Shown here: in pieces, positions 11,020-22,244 of the stretch
Layout of the letters: each line of letters opens with the position of its first letter
How positions within the stretch are numbered: the stretch's first letter is position 1
Assembly: GCA_018350325.1 (NCBI GenBank)
Contig: JAEVLN010000007.1
Span: 1,207,109 to 1,271,108, forward strand
Reading direction: 5' to 3'
Source of the DNA: Globodera rostochiensis
Taxonomy: Eukaryota; Nematoda; Chromadorea; Rhabditida; Heteroderidae
Length of the DNA stretch: 64,000 nt
Notes under the pieces: model-generated
Database searches by the model: none
The model's input: only the letters and a program-made list of their open reading frames with translations
Told to the model about the DNA's origin: nothing
Made by a program: the position numbers and the translations under genes

Positions 11020-11860
11020 ATGTTTAAATTTTCAAAAAAGCTGAAAATGTCTATTGTAAATTCATATGCAAACCTTCGAAAGGGTAATCGCACTCGTCCT
11101 CTCTTCAAACCATTTTCGGATGAAATGTCGAATTTTGCTAAACGTATAAATAAGCTTTATACAGTCATCACCGGAGACAAAAGTGAAAATGTTAAAGTGG
11201 GATTAATTTTCCGCGCACCCTTCCATTCTCTCCGCTCGCTCTAATTTGTGTTGGCAGGATTTTGGGTGTGGTGTTTGGAACCAATTTGCACCCAATTTTT
11301 GGGTGCACTACTGCTAATGGTCCTATTTTAAATGAAATTAATTGATAAAGAAAAGAATAATTAATCGCGTTAAAGATAGTTAAAATTAGATCATATTTTT
11401 TTGTAAGAAAATTAACAATTTTTATTTATGATTAGAGTCAAATTTTTATATACTAAACGTTTTTTCAGAATATATTGATCTTTATTAGTTGCAATTTTTG
11501 TCAAAATTCTTTTTTTATGTGTGGATTTTTTTCAATTTTTAGAGGGATGTATTTTTCGTTTTAGCAAAAAAAAATGCGAAAATACACTATTTTGCTTTTA
11601 ATCCCGATTTAAGTTTTCATAGGTGCTAAAAGTCTTTTTAAAAATAGATTCTCACTATAACAGAAAGTTAAAGCTTTTTAATCAAATTATTTTTTTGAAT
11701 ATAATATTATTATTTAAATTAAGGTAACAAAATTTGCCAATGTCGCCGCAATTGGTCGTTTATCCGTTGGAATCATGAAATTTAACAACAGAAATGCCAT
11801 TAAATCCATATAATAATTTGGATTATTTTTTTTGAACTTTACATAAAGCAAACCTCAATA
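11020..11860 (+). pseudogene. Gene F: relic of gene A 3' half
   Basis: About 11,320-11,860 matches gene A intron 3, exon 4 and 3' flank (5690-6110), including ATGTCGCCGCAATTGGTCGT. Exon 4 is shortened by a deletion that joins TTGGAATC directly to ATGAAATTTAA. Upstream, a frame at 11,020-11,190 (FAKRINKLYTVITGDKSENV, ending FRAP) may be a heavily diverged exon 3, compared with FEKQIKLIDNIC and FEAPWGG in gene A; this part is weak. No signal-peptide exon or exon 2 is seen. Confidence 0.6.
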
Positions 11861-11899
11861 AATTAAATTTATTTCCAAAAATGAGGGAAAATATTCCGT

Positions 11900-13121
11900 G
11901 TTGCCGACCAGGGTTGCAACGGATTGGGAAAAAAGTCGGATACGGATTTCGGATCGGATTGTTCTTGAGAAAAAAGTCGGATACGGATTTCGGATCGGAT
12001 AACCCAAAATTTGTCGGATCGGATTTCGGATATCGGATTTGAAAAAACACCGGATTTCGGATATCGGATAACGGATTTCGGATGAAAAAATTTTTTAGTG
12101 GAAAAAACTGAAATTTTGGTGTTTTTTTAGAAGATTTCCGGGAAATGATAATTTATTCAATTAACACTCAAGTTCAATAAGAAAAATCGCAAATGGGCAA
12201 ATTATGGTGAAGAAAAAGTTTAACTTCCCATCCAGGGCCGTAACCAGAAAAATTTTTAGAGGGGGGGGGGGCAAGCCAAAAAAAAGTCGATTCTTAGATT
12301 CTTAGTTTTGTTGAAGTTTAATAAAAATTTTGTCGATTTTTATTTTTCAAAAATACAAATTTTTTTTGCGAATTCTGCTTGCGGGGTGGGGGAGGGGTCG
12401 GCGGTGCCGATAGGCGCCGCCGAGAAAATTTTGAATTTTTAATGTGAATTTGTTAAGAAAATTGGTCAAAAAAATGTAAAAGTTTATTTATAAAAATACC
12501 AAATAAAAAATTTTAGGGAAAATTTCGATCTTTGGGGTGGATTTTTGGTAATAGAAAAAGTCCCTTTTTAGGGGGTACATTTTGTTTTATTGCTTTTTTC
12601 TTGCGAAATTTTGGGGAAAAATATTGAATTTCTTCAAGAAATTTCTAAAAAATGCTTAAAAATTGCATTTTTCTCAAGAAAATTGCTTAAAATATTGATT
12701 TATTACGGAAAAATCGCGAATTATTGATTTATTCTCAAAAAGCCAAAATATTGATTTGTATTAACTAAAAACTCGCTCTAATTTTAAAATTTTTCAAAAT
12801 GAATGCTATTTCGGGGCTTCTCTCATGATTCCCTATTCGCAAAAAAAACATGCTAAAACTTGAAATCTCGACCCTATTGATAAGCCCTTCGGTATGCTAT
12901 TATATTTTACTCGTTGGTTCATTTTTTTGTGTTCAATCATATCGGACAATTATCCGGATTTCGGATCGGATTTGCCAAAATTTGTCGGATCGGATTTCGG
13001 ATATCGGATTGGCGCCCAAAATTTGTCGGATCAGATTTCGGATATCGGATTGAGAAAAACACCGGATTTCGGATAACGGATAACGGATTTCGGATGATCC
13101 GTTGCAACCCTGTTGCCGACC
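11900..13121. mobile_element. Simple-repeat-armed element with perfect 10-bp target duplication
   Basis: The ends are perfect inverted repeats, AGGGTTGCAACGGAT at 11,910 and ATCCGTTGCAACCCT ending at 13,111. The flanking 10 bases are identical on both sides (GTTGCCGACC, 11,900-11,909 and 13,112-13,121). Inside, both arms are arrays of CGGATTTCGGATATCGGAT words. The centre (12.1-12.9 kb) is AT-rich and contains hairpin copy 6. No transposase frame is visible, so it is non-autonomous. A 9-11 bp duplication is typical of Mutator-like elements; assignment to that class is inference. Confidence 0.75.
12400..12421 (+). repeat. Dispersed hairpin element, copy 6
   Basis: GGCGGTGCC-GATA-GGCGCCGCC with AATTCTGCTT and a G-rich run before it and GAGAAAATTTTGAATTTTT after it: the fullest match to the family. 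Confidence 0.9.
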
Positions 13122-13681
13122 CCAAACTTTTAATTTTGTTTAGAGTATTTACTTTTAGAACCTTTAAAATTTACCATTTGTGGTTCAAGTAAGCTTAACC
13201 GTTTATTAATAAATATTGATGAGAAACTTCTTCTTTTTGACGCATAAATGACAATTGGTATGGATTTTAGTGACAAAATTGTGAATTCGATCACTTTTTT
13301 TAATATTTATGATAATAATTTAATTTTTGCTTCTTTTTTTTTTACATTTCTTAAGAAAGTTGAGTTCACTCGTTTAGTTTAATGCTTATCACTTCACTTT
13401 TTCTGGGTCCAAAAATGCAATGGTTTTGTTTTTTAAAATTACATTAAGAATCAAATTATTACGACAAAAAATTTTACTTTTATTATAATTAAATTCTAAT
13501 ATTTTCGTTTAAATAAATTCATTGACGCACTTGTTTCGTGCCTTAATGAAATAAATTATTTGTGGGCGTAATTCAAACAAAGTAGTTGTTCAGAATTGTG
13601 CACTTAGGTCTTTGAAATTTATTGTTAAATTCAAAGAATAAAAATATATAAAAAAAAAAATAATAATAATTTTTAGAGAAA

Positions 13682-15644
13682 ATGAATTTGTCTTTATTTG
13701 AAAAACAATTTCTTGGACTTACAGAAGAAGAATTCACCAAACTTTACGCGTACAGCACTGTTCAACGATCAATTGCTTATGTGCTGATCATAACAGAATT
13801 GTTCATCCATTTTTTGACATTACCTCTCTCAATAATTAACATAAAAATTATTTCTAAAACAAAGGTATGCACTTTGTTTAAAGCATTAAGTTTTTAAACC
13901 TTTTTGACCTAATTTTCAACTAAATAGTATATAATAATATTTTATACTTAATACTAAAAACATTTTAAAACTATTTGAAAATTTTTAAATGCGCAGTTTA
14001 TAAAGTTACTAATTATCTTAATTTAATATTAAATTTAGGTTATTCATCAAAATTTAAAATTCATTTTGTGTTGCCAATGTGCGGTCATTTTATTCGTCTC
14101 AACAATTCACCTTTTATTTGTTTGCCCTGTAAAATTTATTTCAGGAGACTTGTTTTGGAGCGAAAATGAATTCAGGTGTTTTTTGTCAGAATTTTGCCTT
14201 TTTCAAATGTATAATAAAATTGAAAAGTAAAATCCTAAAAAAAAATGTTCACTTTTGGTACTTTTACATTTAATGTACAAATTAAATAAATTTAATTCTA
14301 TTTTAATAAAAGTTTAGAAATCAATTTTTTGTCGAATTTCTGTTCTCTTGCCCACTGTTTTTTCAAATGCTATGTGGTCATTTGATTATGTTGGAGCGCC
14401 TTTTTGCGACGGTTTGCGCTAGCCGATATGAAAAATGCAGTGGCTTCGTATTTAGCATTTCATGGATATTAATCCTTGTCAGAAATTTAAATAAAATAAT
14501 TATAAATTTTGTTTAAATATTAAATATTATATAATATAATTTTTCAGTTTAATATTATTTTTGACATATATTTGATTATCCAACATTTGAAAATTTAAAG
14601 TTGGAATAATATTTAAGAGAAAAAAATGAAAAAAGAATGTAACCTTTTAATTTTGTTTTAAATATAAAAAATAATTGAATAAATTTTCATTTATTTATTT
14701 AGGTACTTATTACAATATTCAATATTTACGTTAAAAATGAGGAAGAAAGTGTTAATCCAGAGGACATCGGCTTGAAAGGATCAGCATTTGGTTGCACCTT
14801 ATTCTCACTTATAGCGTCATTTTTTTTGGCACTAATCAGTCTTGCAGAATTTTTGGTAAATTTTAAATGTAAAATTTGTTAAATTTTGTAATAATATTAA
14901 TATTTTGATTTAGTTTTTTGCTTATTTATGGCATTATAACAAATCGGAATACAGCAACCAATCCGGTCAAACGGTGTTAAATGCAAATTATCAGCTAACA
15001 AAACAATACCAGGTAAAACAATAGTCAAATTCTTTTGATATTAATTTATTTATTTTTACTTTATTTACAATAATTTTTAATAATTAAGGGAAATAATTCT
15101 AAGCATTTTTATATTTTTTAATTATAACTTTTTTTTTATTTAGCATTTGGAAAACATTCGGACAACTCGACAACTCGGACCAACACTGTTCATTTATTTT
15201 CTGATTCAACTCATCACAGCATTTGAACAAGCATTTGAATATTTCTTCTACATTGCTGACGAATATCCCCAAGAAATTATTGTCGCTTTTTTTGAATTAA
15301 TTATTTAATTTTATTATTTTAGTCACAATCCAATCAACTGATAATGACACTGTTAGGCCTAATCATTGAACTGTCAATTATCATGTAATTTATTAATTAA
15401 TTTAAAAAAATTATTTAAATTAATAATAATTACTTTTAATAAATCAATGATTTTTTAAAGATTTCATCCGATTCTTCGTCAAAATTTCATCGATTTACTG
15501 GACAGAATTTTGCCAATTAAAATTGTTCGGCCCAATCGCGTTGCACCAGCGCTTGAACTTGCCGTTGCGGGTTCGTTGGAACCACGGACAAGTCAACAAA
15601 TGGACAAACACTTTGTCTTACTGAAAAACAGTTGGGAAAAATAA
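13682..15644 (+). CDS. SRE-type nematode chemoreceptor (7-transmembrane)
   Basis: Joining eight exons (13682-13864, 14039-14175, 14318-14477, 14703-14855, 14914-15012, 15144-15281, 15323-15384, 15461-15644) gives one frame of 371 residues ending SWEK. Phases agree at every junction. Hydrophobic segments are spread along it (YVLIITELFIHFLTLPL; FILCCQCAVILFVSTIHLLF; GFVFSISWILILVLITIF; LFSLIASFFLALISL; LFIYFLIQLITAF; LIMTLLGLIIELSI). The family signature is clear: IHQNLKFIL near the second segment, and HLIMLERLFATVCASRYE, matching the ER-x-x-AT...YE motif of SRA/SRE-like receptors. The C-terminus, FHPILRQNFIDLL, is also typical. Length fits SRE proteins (about 350). Two donors (GTCAGA, GTCGCT) are non-consensus and need transcript support. 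Likely role: chemosensory G-protein-coupled receptor in sensory neurons. Confidence 0.8.
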
Positions 15645-15879
15645 AAGGCCAGACAAATGGACATAAAAATCATGACATTTTTCAAATTGTTTTTTTTATC
15701 ATCAACATATTGTAAAATTTATTCTAAAAACGATAAGAAGAAATCATCATAAGCTCTTTAACAAAATACAAGATAAATCAAATCCATTTTTCTGGATTTT
15801 TTGTTTTCTGTCTTTTAAGTGGAGCTGAGCTGTGAACCAAAAATCAAATTGTGCTTTTTTTGAACCTGGTCGGGGCTCA

Positions 15880-16260
15880 ATGCTCCACCAATTAATTTTT
15901 TTATGAAACCCCAAATTTTGCTACAGCAAAATTTTGGGGAAAAATAGGCCTTTTTGGCAATACGATTCAAAATGCCGTAGAAAATTTTTTGCTAAAACAA
16001 AAATTTTTAAATTTTTGCATATTTGATAAGTAATGTTTAAGCTCCAAAAGAGCTAAGACTGGGTCTGATCAGCCTAAAACTCCTCGAGATAGGAGTCTTC
16101 AAATGCGATCAACGGCCTCCCAGGTCTCGACGAATCTTTGCCGTTCTCATGGCCATCACGGAATTTGACGTACCACTGCTTCACCGTGAGGTGCGAGACA
16201 ACTCCCGGCCCTTCGATTGAGTAATGTTTTACTGAGTCTGGGTTGTCTTTCGGTCCCGAG
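15880..16260 (-). pseudogene. Mariner-type transposase N-terminal remnant
   Basis: Minus-strand translation gives HLTVKQWYVKFRDGHENGK followed by SSRPGRPLIAFEDSYLEEF and then a stop. This is the helix-turn-helix end of a mariner transposase (W-x-x-KFR-x-G ... RPGRP). No DD34D catalytic domain follows. Plus-strand sequence at 15,950-16,080 (ATGCCGTAGAAAATT, GTTTAAGCTCC, CTGGGTCTGATCAGCCT) also occurs in the deleted element at 58,133-58,488, tying the two to one family. Confidence 0.7.
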
Positions 16261-16523
16261 AAAATTTGTGATGGAGATTAGTTTTTGAATTCAATTTTTG
16301 GCATCAAATCTAACCTAAATATATAATCTTTTAAAATTTTACTTGTTTTTTATTTATTTGTTTGTGATTTGAAGAATCTGTTGGATTAACAGTCTTTTTA
16401 AAATAATTCTGAAGAAATATTACAAAACATAGAAAAGTATTTAGAAGAACAAATAAAAAAACAAGAATTTAATTTTGTTTCCAAATCTCTTAACAATTGA
16501 GTCAAAAGTTCAAAAATTTTCCC

Positions 16524-16544
16524 GACGGCGTCTGTGGCACCGCC
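16524..16544 (-). repeat. Dispersed hairpin element, copy 7 (degenerate)
   Basis: GACGGCGTC-TGT-GGCACCGCC. The loop is one base short and the stem is imperfect, but the AAATTTTCCC flank and core order match reverse-oriented copies. Confidence 0.5.
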
Positions 16545-17140
16545 AGTCCTACCAACAACGAAATCCAAGGCTATATACGGCTCTAGTCTTTTACTCGTTT
16601 ATTTTATGCGTTGATTGGTTAACTTTTGGGGAGAAAATGCGTAAAAATTTAAATTTTTTATAAAATTTTAATTATTAATTTCAAAAATTGGAAATTATCC
16701 GGTATCTGGACGGATACCCGGAGGAGTCATAGACTTGGATTGGAAATGTGTAACAAATGCAGACGAACAAATTACAAAAAAAGTTCAAAAGAATCCATTG
16801 CTTTATTTGATTTTTTATGCATTTATGAATACAACAAAAACAGGGGGACAGAACTTACACACCCTAAATAAATGTATCGTTAAAAAAATGTTGAAAACTA
16901 CAAAAAAAGATTGTTATCGTTTGGTTGAAATTTTAGTTAGCTACACTTTGTCCAGAGGATATGAAAAAGGCTTTTGGTCAATTAATGAATTTCAAACTTT
17001 GACAATTTTTGGATGGTCTATTTTATTTTGAGCTCCCTAAAATTTGAAAATTCCCGAAATTTTTGCAGTTAATGATTTGATTTTTGAAAAAGCATTATTT
17101 GACCTATCGAAGGTAATGTTTGTATGTAGGTATATTGAAA

Positions 17141-20100
17141 CTAATAAAGATAAAGCGAGTCGACCACGCCGGTGCCCGCCGTGATGCCGCTTTCATTGCT
17201 GGATGCCAACTTAGTGCGGGTTATCTGGCCTGGCTGTGTGTAGCGCAAAAGTGTGCCATCCTTTGTGTTGTAAATACAGTAGGTGTACACGCCCAATTCG
17301 GTGACCACGTCACTGTAAATCGCCTTTTCCATGGGCCAAATCAAATAGTTCTTAAAACGAAAAAAATAAATCAGCAAAACAAATATTTTTCCCATTATTA
17401 AATTCAATGAGAATGATTTATTTTTTTTAAATACCTATGCAAAAAATCAAATTAATTTCTGGTTACATATAAAGAGACCAACAAATGATCACAAAGAGTA
17501 AATTTGGATTATTTTATATAAAAAATATTTCTATAAGAATAAATTTTTTAAAATTATCAAATTTTCTGGCTTTTTCAGAAAGGCAAACTAAAAAATATTG
17601 ATGCATTTCAAACCAGAATTTGTCAATTCTTTGGGATTTTAACGCATAAAATCATACAACCCGACAAACTTTCCGTTCATAAATTGTTTAAAAAAATTCT
17701 AAAAAATTATGAAAACAAAACCTTGACGACCAAAGGATTCAATCGTTCCATCAAAATGAAGGCGGCACGTTCTTTTAGTGTTAAGGTGCGCAATTTGTCC
17801 GCAAGTTCTTTTTCCCAAAAATTCTTTCCTCCTCCCTCCTGGTTTGGCTTCATCACATAGCGCTCTGGATGGGCAATGGCATCCTATTTAAATGGCATTT
17901 CATATTTTTTATTTTTTAAAAATAAAAATAGATTTTGACAACAATTCAATATTTAATAACAACAACTTTTTCTTTTAATTATAAATGTTTTTTAAAAAAA
18001 TTCATTAAAAGTACCGCAATGATTTCCCTGGTTTCCGAGTCGTCATTCTCCAAACCCCACAATTTGGCGAAGGTTTTTCGGATTCCCTGAACCATTGGGG
18101 CCTCTTTTGGGTCCGGGAAGAAGCGCTCAACCATTCCGGGCAATGTAAGCACCTAATAAATATTTGTTAATTAATTTTGAATTAATAAAAAAAAATTTTG
18201 GGTATAAATAAAATGATTAAAAATTATTTCTGAATAAATTTATATATTATTAAAATTAGTGGACCTGTTGGACTTTCTTCGAAATACTTAGCTCATAAAA
18301 CAGAGACGGCGATTTCTAAAAAAAAACTCCATTTATATATAAGATAAATTAAAAGCCAAGTTTTACAATAGCCGTCGATCGTTCGGCCATTTTCAACATT
18401 TCCAAAGTTTTTTGTGAGAATATTGCGCCAATGAGTATAATATTTATGTAGAAAACTGCGACCGGTTTGCCCTCCAAGCGAAGCGTAAAATCTTCATCCA
18501 ATCTCAGCCTAAAAATATTCAGGAGAATTTACGCCATAAAATTCATTATTAAAAATCCTAATGGAAAGGTTGTAAAACTATTGTATTTATCAATGCTTTT
18601 CAAAAGTAAAAAAGTCACATTTTTAAGATTTTGAGAGCCGGAATTCCGGTTTCCGTACCATCCATGATTTGAATCTCATAGTTAAATTATTTTTAAATTT
18701 AGTTTTTTTTTTTACAAATTTTGACATACATTTTAATCGCTTCTGCTATCGACAGATACACTATTTTCACTCGCTTATTGGTCATACGATCAATTTCGTA
18801 CTCGTCGAAGCGCTTACAAAAGTGCCATTTGCTTTCATCTTTCAGTACAAGGGACACAATTATTGCGTCTGGATTGTTGAATTTATTCCTAAATATGCAA
18901 ATTTTTAGTTTTTTGATTTTGAAATAAATTTAAGCAATTATGTTTCAAAATTTGAACTCCAAATTCTTATCAGGGATATGAAAATTTGCTCATTTTTAAT
19001 TAATTAACATAAATAGGCATCCCATAATTTACAAATTGCCTGCGTAATCTTAAAATTTGTTTAAAATCCTTATTCTATTTTAAAAACAAACCAAGCCGTT
19101 ACTAGCATAGATGCTGAAGCACTTCGTGCCTCATTACATCGTGGTAACACATCCTCCGGCAAATTCGGCATGCCCGCTTTTTCCAACATTCGTGCATGGA
19201 TTTCGACGACACGTGGCGCAATGGCATTGACACCGCCAATAGAGCCACCGTTAACTTCGATCTGTGAGAATTAATTTAATGTTAGGGTTCGTCCCCAACC
19301 CGGACCCCTGAAATGCCATCAAATAAGAAAAAATCCCGACCCACGACTTTCTGGCCTTCAAAGGGTCAGGGGAAAAGAGTGAGGATAGGGTTGGCATTGG
19401 CACGCCGACTAACACATATTACCTGTTTAAGTTCAAATTTCTTCTCTGCACCATCCTCTTTGACATGGACCAAATAGTCCTAAACTCATTAAATTCAATT
19501 AAATTCATTGAATTTGTTAATTGCTCGATTCATTCACCGCTCGTTGAAGGTAAATGGACAACGGTTGTTTAATGCCTTCATTATGCACTTCTTCACAGAT
19601 TTTCATGTAATTTCGGATGGACACGTCCGATTCGAGCAAATCTTTGTAGACCATCTTCAAAAATTCGAAGTCGCGCGACACGCGAAAGTACAGCAAACTC
19701 ATTGCCTGATAGATAAATTAATTATTATAGAAATGAATTTATTCTTGATATTTAAACGGGTTAATTATAATACAAAATTTGGTCGAGTTTGGAGAATTTT
19801 GAAAAAATAGGTGAGAAGAATTTAAAGTTTATGACTATATACAAATGCACAATGATAGATAGCATTACAAAGTATGTACTTAGTAGATAAAATCTATTTC
19901 ATATTTTGCCTTCTAGGTATGGTGAGAATTTAAGAATGATCCGCCGTATAGAAATGAAGTTAAGCGTATTTAAGTGCGTCTCAATTTTTTACTGAAGAAA
20001 ATAAGTCAAAATGCTGTTTATCGACACGATTCCATTAATTTAATGTTCTCTATCCTAGTTCCGTTTTTTGCAAGATTTGGCATAGGTGTATTTCGTTTAT

Positions 20101-20552
20101 TCAACAGACCTTTGCCACGTCAACGGCTTCTTTGAACATTTCGCGCGGGAATGGCGATGGAAAGAGAGTGAACGGCACGAATTGCACAATATCACTTCTA
20201 TAATTATATTTTAAAATTGTCTCAAATTTGTTTCTTTTTTTACCTGCCCTTATGCTCCGGTGTTCTCATGACTAAGAAGATATTGTGAGCCCAGTCGATG
20301 GCGTCCTCAACCAAAGTTTGCACATTTTCTTCATCAAAATCAAAGGGTTTTTCGGTGCTTGCTTCCACTAAAAGAATAAAAAATGAATGCATAATTTTTT
20401 TCCAAACAAAAAATCAAATATTTTTAATAAAGTTTAAATATCAATTTTGTGTAACCTTTTCCAGTCGTTTCAGGATCATTAGGTTGTGTCCCGCTGTTAA
20501 TTCCAAAAAGGAATATGAAAATGACCAAACTGTTGAAATTGATCATCTTCAT
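17141..20552 (-). CDS. GSL1: secreted glutathione-synthetase-like effector
   Basis: Twelve exons (from the 5' end: 20552-20456, 20367-20244, 20197-20110, 19705-19538, 19479-19423, 19261-19092, 18888-18730, 18508-18367, 18315-18265, 18152-18015, 17883-17722, 17350-17141) join in frame to 521 residues with no internal stop. A signal peptide (MKMINFNSLVIFIFLF) precedes a full eukaryotic glutathione-synthetase fold: VPFTLFPSPFPREMF, SRDFEFL, LKQIEVNGG, KKVQQ (348-352), LPGMVERFFPDP, RYVMKPNQEGGGKNFW (406-421), RTKLASSN. Cytosolic glutathione synthetase has no signal peptide; secreted GSLs of cyst and reniform nematodes are known effectors. Oddity: the glycine pair of the C-terminal loop (NEGG in GSL2) reads NESG here. 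The family YFRxGY motif is replaced by FYINIILIG. Catalytic activity is therefore doubtful. Confidence 0.9.
19283..19412. repeat. AGGGTTCGTCCCC-type repeat in GSL1 intron 5
   Basis: A GC-richer insert starting AGGGTTCGTCCCCAACCCGG and ending near GGGTTGGCATTGGCACGCC. The inverted partner lies in the same intron of GSL2 (about 29,290-29,420), so insertion predates the duplication. Confidence 0.6.
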
Positions 20553-20835
20553 CAGCACCAGCAATTTAAAATGAATTTAGATGTTATTTTATTATTATTA
20601 TTAAATGAATGAATTAATTTTATCTTTTTATACTAATAAAAAGCACAACTCGGCAAAGTGATGCAAAGTGCGTCAGATAATACTCTTACATCATTCATGT
20701 GAATGCTACGTATCCGGAAAAAAATTGCCAATTTCCGGCATAAACAACCCATATTGATTCTTGACATGGCTAGTGCATTACTAAGTAAATAATTTTTTAA
20801 TATTGATTTATCAATGGCAATAATTCGTTAACAGC

Positions 20836-21284
20836 GTATTGTCAATCTCCATTGCCATGTTTAACAAAACAAGAAAACAGCAAATTTGATTAGTAGTCAA
20901 CAATACTAATTGCTAATTTTAAGGTAAACGCAATTTTAAAATATATAATTTACCTAATCGCCCGTGGCCACTGTTGTTTGATGGAACATTGCTTCGGGGC
21001 ATTTGGCATTTCCACCTGTGGAATTTTATCATTTCCAACTTTAATTTATGCAAATTTAAAAATAAAACATTTTTTAACTCTCGGGGACAAAATAATTCAA
21101 TATCAAGTTTCGTACTTGTTGTCGATGGTGAATTTATTCATTACGTTTGGCCCTCATCCCCAAACAGGGAATAAAAATGTGCAATCTATATATTAAAAAG
21201 GAGACGTGTTGTTTGTGGGTTTGCCCTGACGTGGTTGGGGATTTGAATTCGGGTAATACTTAAGTTTGTTGCCCCCCATTTTTG
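20836..21284. other. Spacer of inverted repeat II, proximal part
   Basis: Open frames at 20,974-21,196 show no family features or splice context. Nothing further is recognised. Confidence 0.4.
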
Positions 21285-21362
21285 AAAAATACATTTTTTT
21301 CAAAGTCAGTTAAAAAGGTGTTTTCTAGGGGTATCCAGGGCGTAGAATCCGAATCTGACCTT
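21285..21362. repeat. Partial fold-back element (related to 1800-2135)
   Basis: One arm only: TTTGAAAAATACATTTTTTT, then AGGGCGTAGAATCCGAATCTGACC. It matches the outer arm of the copies near 1.8 and 53.7 kb. Confidence 0.55.
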
Positions 21363-21775
21363 TTTTAATCCAAGTTTTCCTTTTTGTTTTTATGAAGATC
21401 AAAATTTAGAAAGCAGAAGTTTATGTTTTCTTTATCTCAAAACAAATTGTGTTCTTTACGATCACGCGTGAAAGCGTGCAGGGCGATCAGCTAACTGAAA
21501 ATTTGGCAATTTGAAGCAAAATGATCAGCTCAATTGACAAAGTGCTTCGGAAAGATTGAAGGTTTTTTAATTATAAGAATAATAGCATATAAGCCGCTCT
21601 ATAAAGGTCCTGGCTTTAATGAACAAAATTTTCTGCCTTCTTTATCTCGCACTGCAAAAGCTGAACTTTCGATTGTAACGCTCAACTCTAGCTTGAACGG
21701 AAATTAAACATACAAACCTTGTGGTGTATTCTTTTTAGATGAGTGACTGCAGATAGTAAAGAATAGGCAAAATGT

Positions 21776-21860
21776 TAGCCACGGGTGGGACTCGAACCCA
21801 CGTCCTCCACACAATCCGTGAGCAGCTCTTCCAACTGAGCTACCGGGGCGTCCCATTAGC
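21776..21860 (-). repeat. tRNA-derived repeat, copy 1
   Basis: Minus-strand sequence has an A box (GGTAGCTCAGTTGG) and B box (GGTTCGAGTCC) at tRNA spacing. The acceptor stem has one mismatch (GCCCCGG against CCGTGGC). The anticodon arm cannot be drawn with a normal T33, so no isotype is given. A shared 3' tail of about 90 bp follows, as in a SINE. Confidence 0.65.
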
Positions 21861-22055
21861 CTGCTTCTTTATGGATGATCTTTTGCCCTCGCCATAGGCG
21901 TTTTAACCGTCTCGTCCAACCAGCGGAATTCTCTCTCATCCTTACAGCTCCATCCTCAACGGGACCGGTCCCTCGGTCCATCGATCGATCACACATCGAT
22001 CGCTTCGCTGGCGACGGTTGGGCAACCATCCGGTGCTACCAGTAAAGAATAGGCA

Positions 22056-22142
22056 AAATGTTAGCCCCGGGTGGGACTCGAACCCACGTCCTCCACCCAA
22101 TCCGTGGGCAGCTCTTCCAACTGAGCTACCGGGGCGTCCCAT
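22056..22142 (-). repeat. tRNA-derived repeat, copy 2
   Basis: Nearly identical to copy 1, about 281 bp away, with the tail repeated too, so it is a tandem duplication. Here the acceptor stem is perfect (GCCCCGG/CCGGGGC). This is the copy most likely to be an active Pol III template; a true tRNA gene is the alternative. Confidence 0.65.
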
Positions 22143-22244
22143 TAGCCTGCTTCTTTATGGATGATCTTTTGCCCCCGCCATAGGCGTTTTAACCGTCTCG
22201 TCCAACCAGCGGAATTCTCTCTCATCCTTACAAGATCTATGCAC

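Larger units (their letters stand above)
15645..16894. other. Intergenic region with mariner remnant
   Basis: Just after the receptor, 15,670-15,725 resembles the reverse complement of 31,490-31,545, so the left arm of inverted repeat II may begin here and be split by later insertions. These include the mariner remnant, hairpin copy 7 and a small CCGG-rich patch near 16,700. Confidence 0.5.
16895..20835 (-). repeat. Inverted repeat II, left arm (contains GSL1)
   Basis: Matches the reverse complement of about 28,015-31,440: 3' flank (CCAGAGGATATGAAAA), all 12 exons and introns, and upstream DNA to GATTTATCAATGGCAAT. The spacer between arms is about 7.2 kb. Confidence 0.85.

Noticed and set aside
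16735..17031. 98-codon frame on the plus strand
   Set aside because: Lies in the 3' flank of GSL1; part of it matches non-coding flank of GSL2 in inverted orientation and no family features appear.
21942..22142. 66-codon minus-strand frame (GSSVGRAAHGLGG...)
   Set aside because: It is the translation of a tRNA-derived repeat, a well-known source of false proteins.
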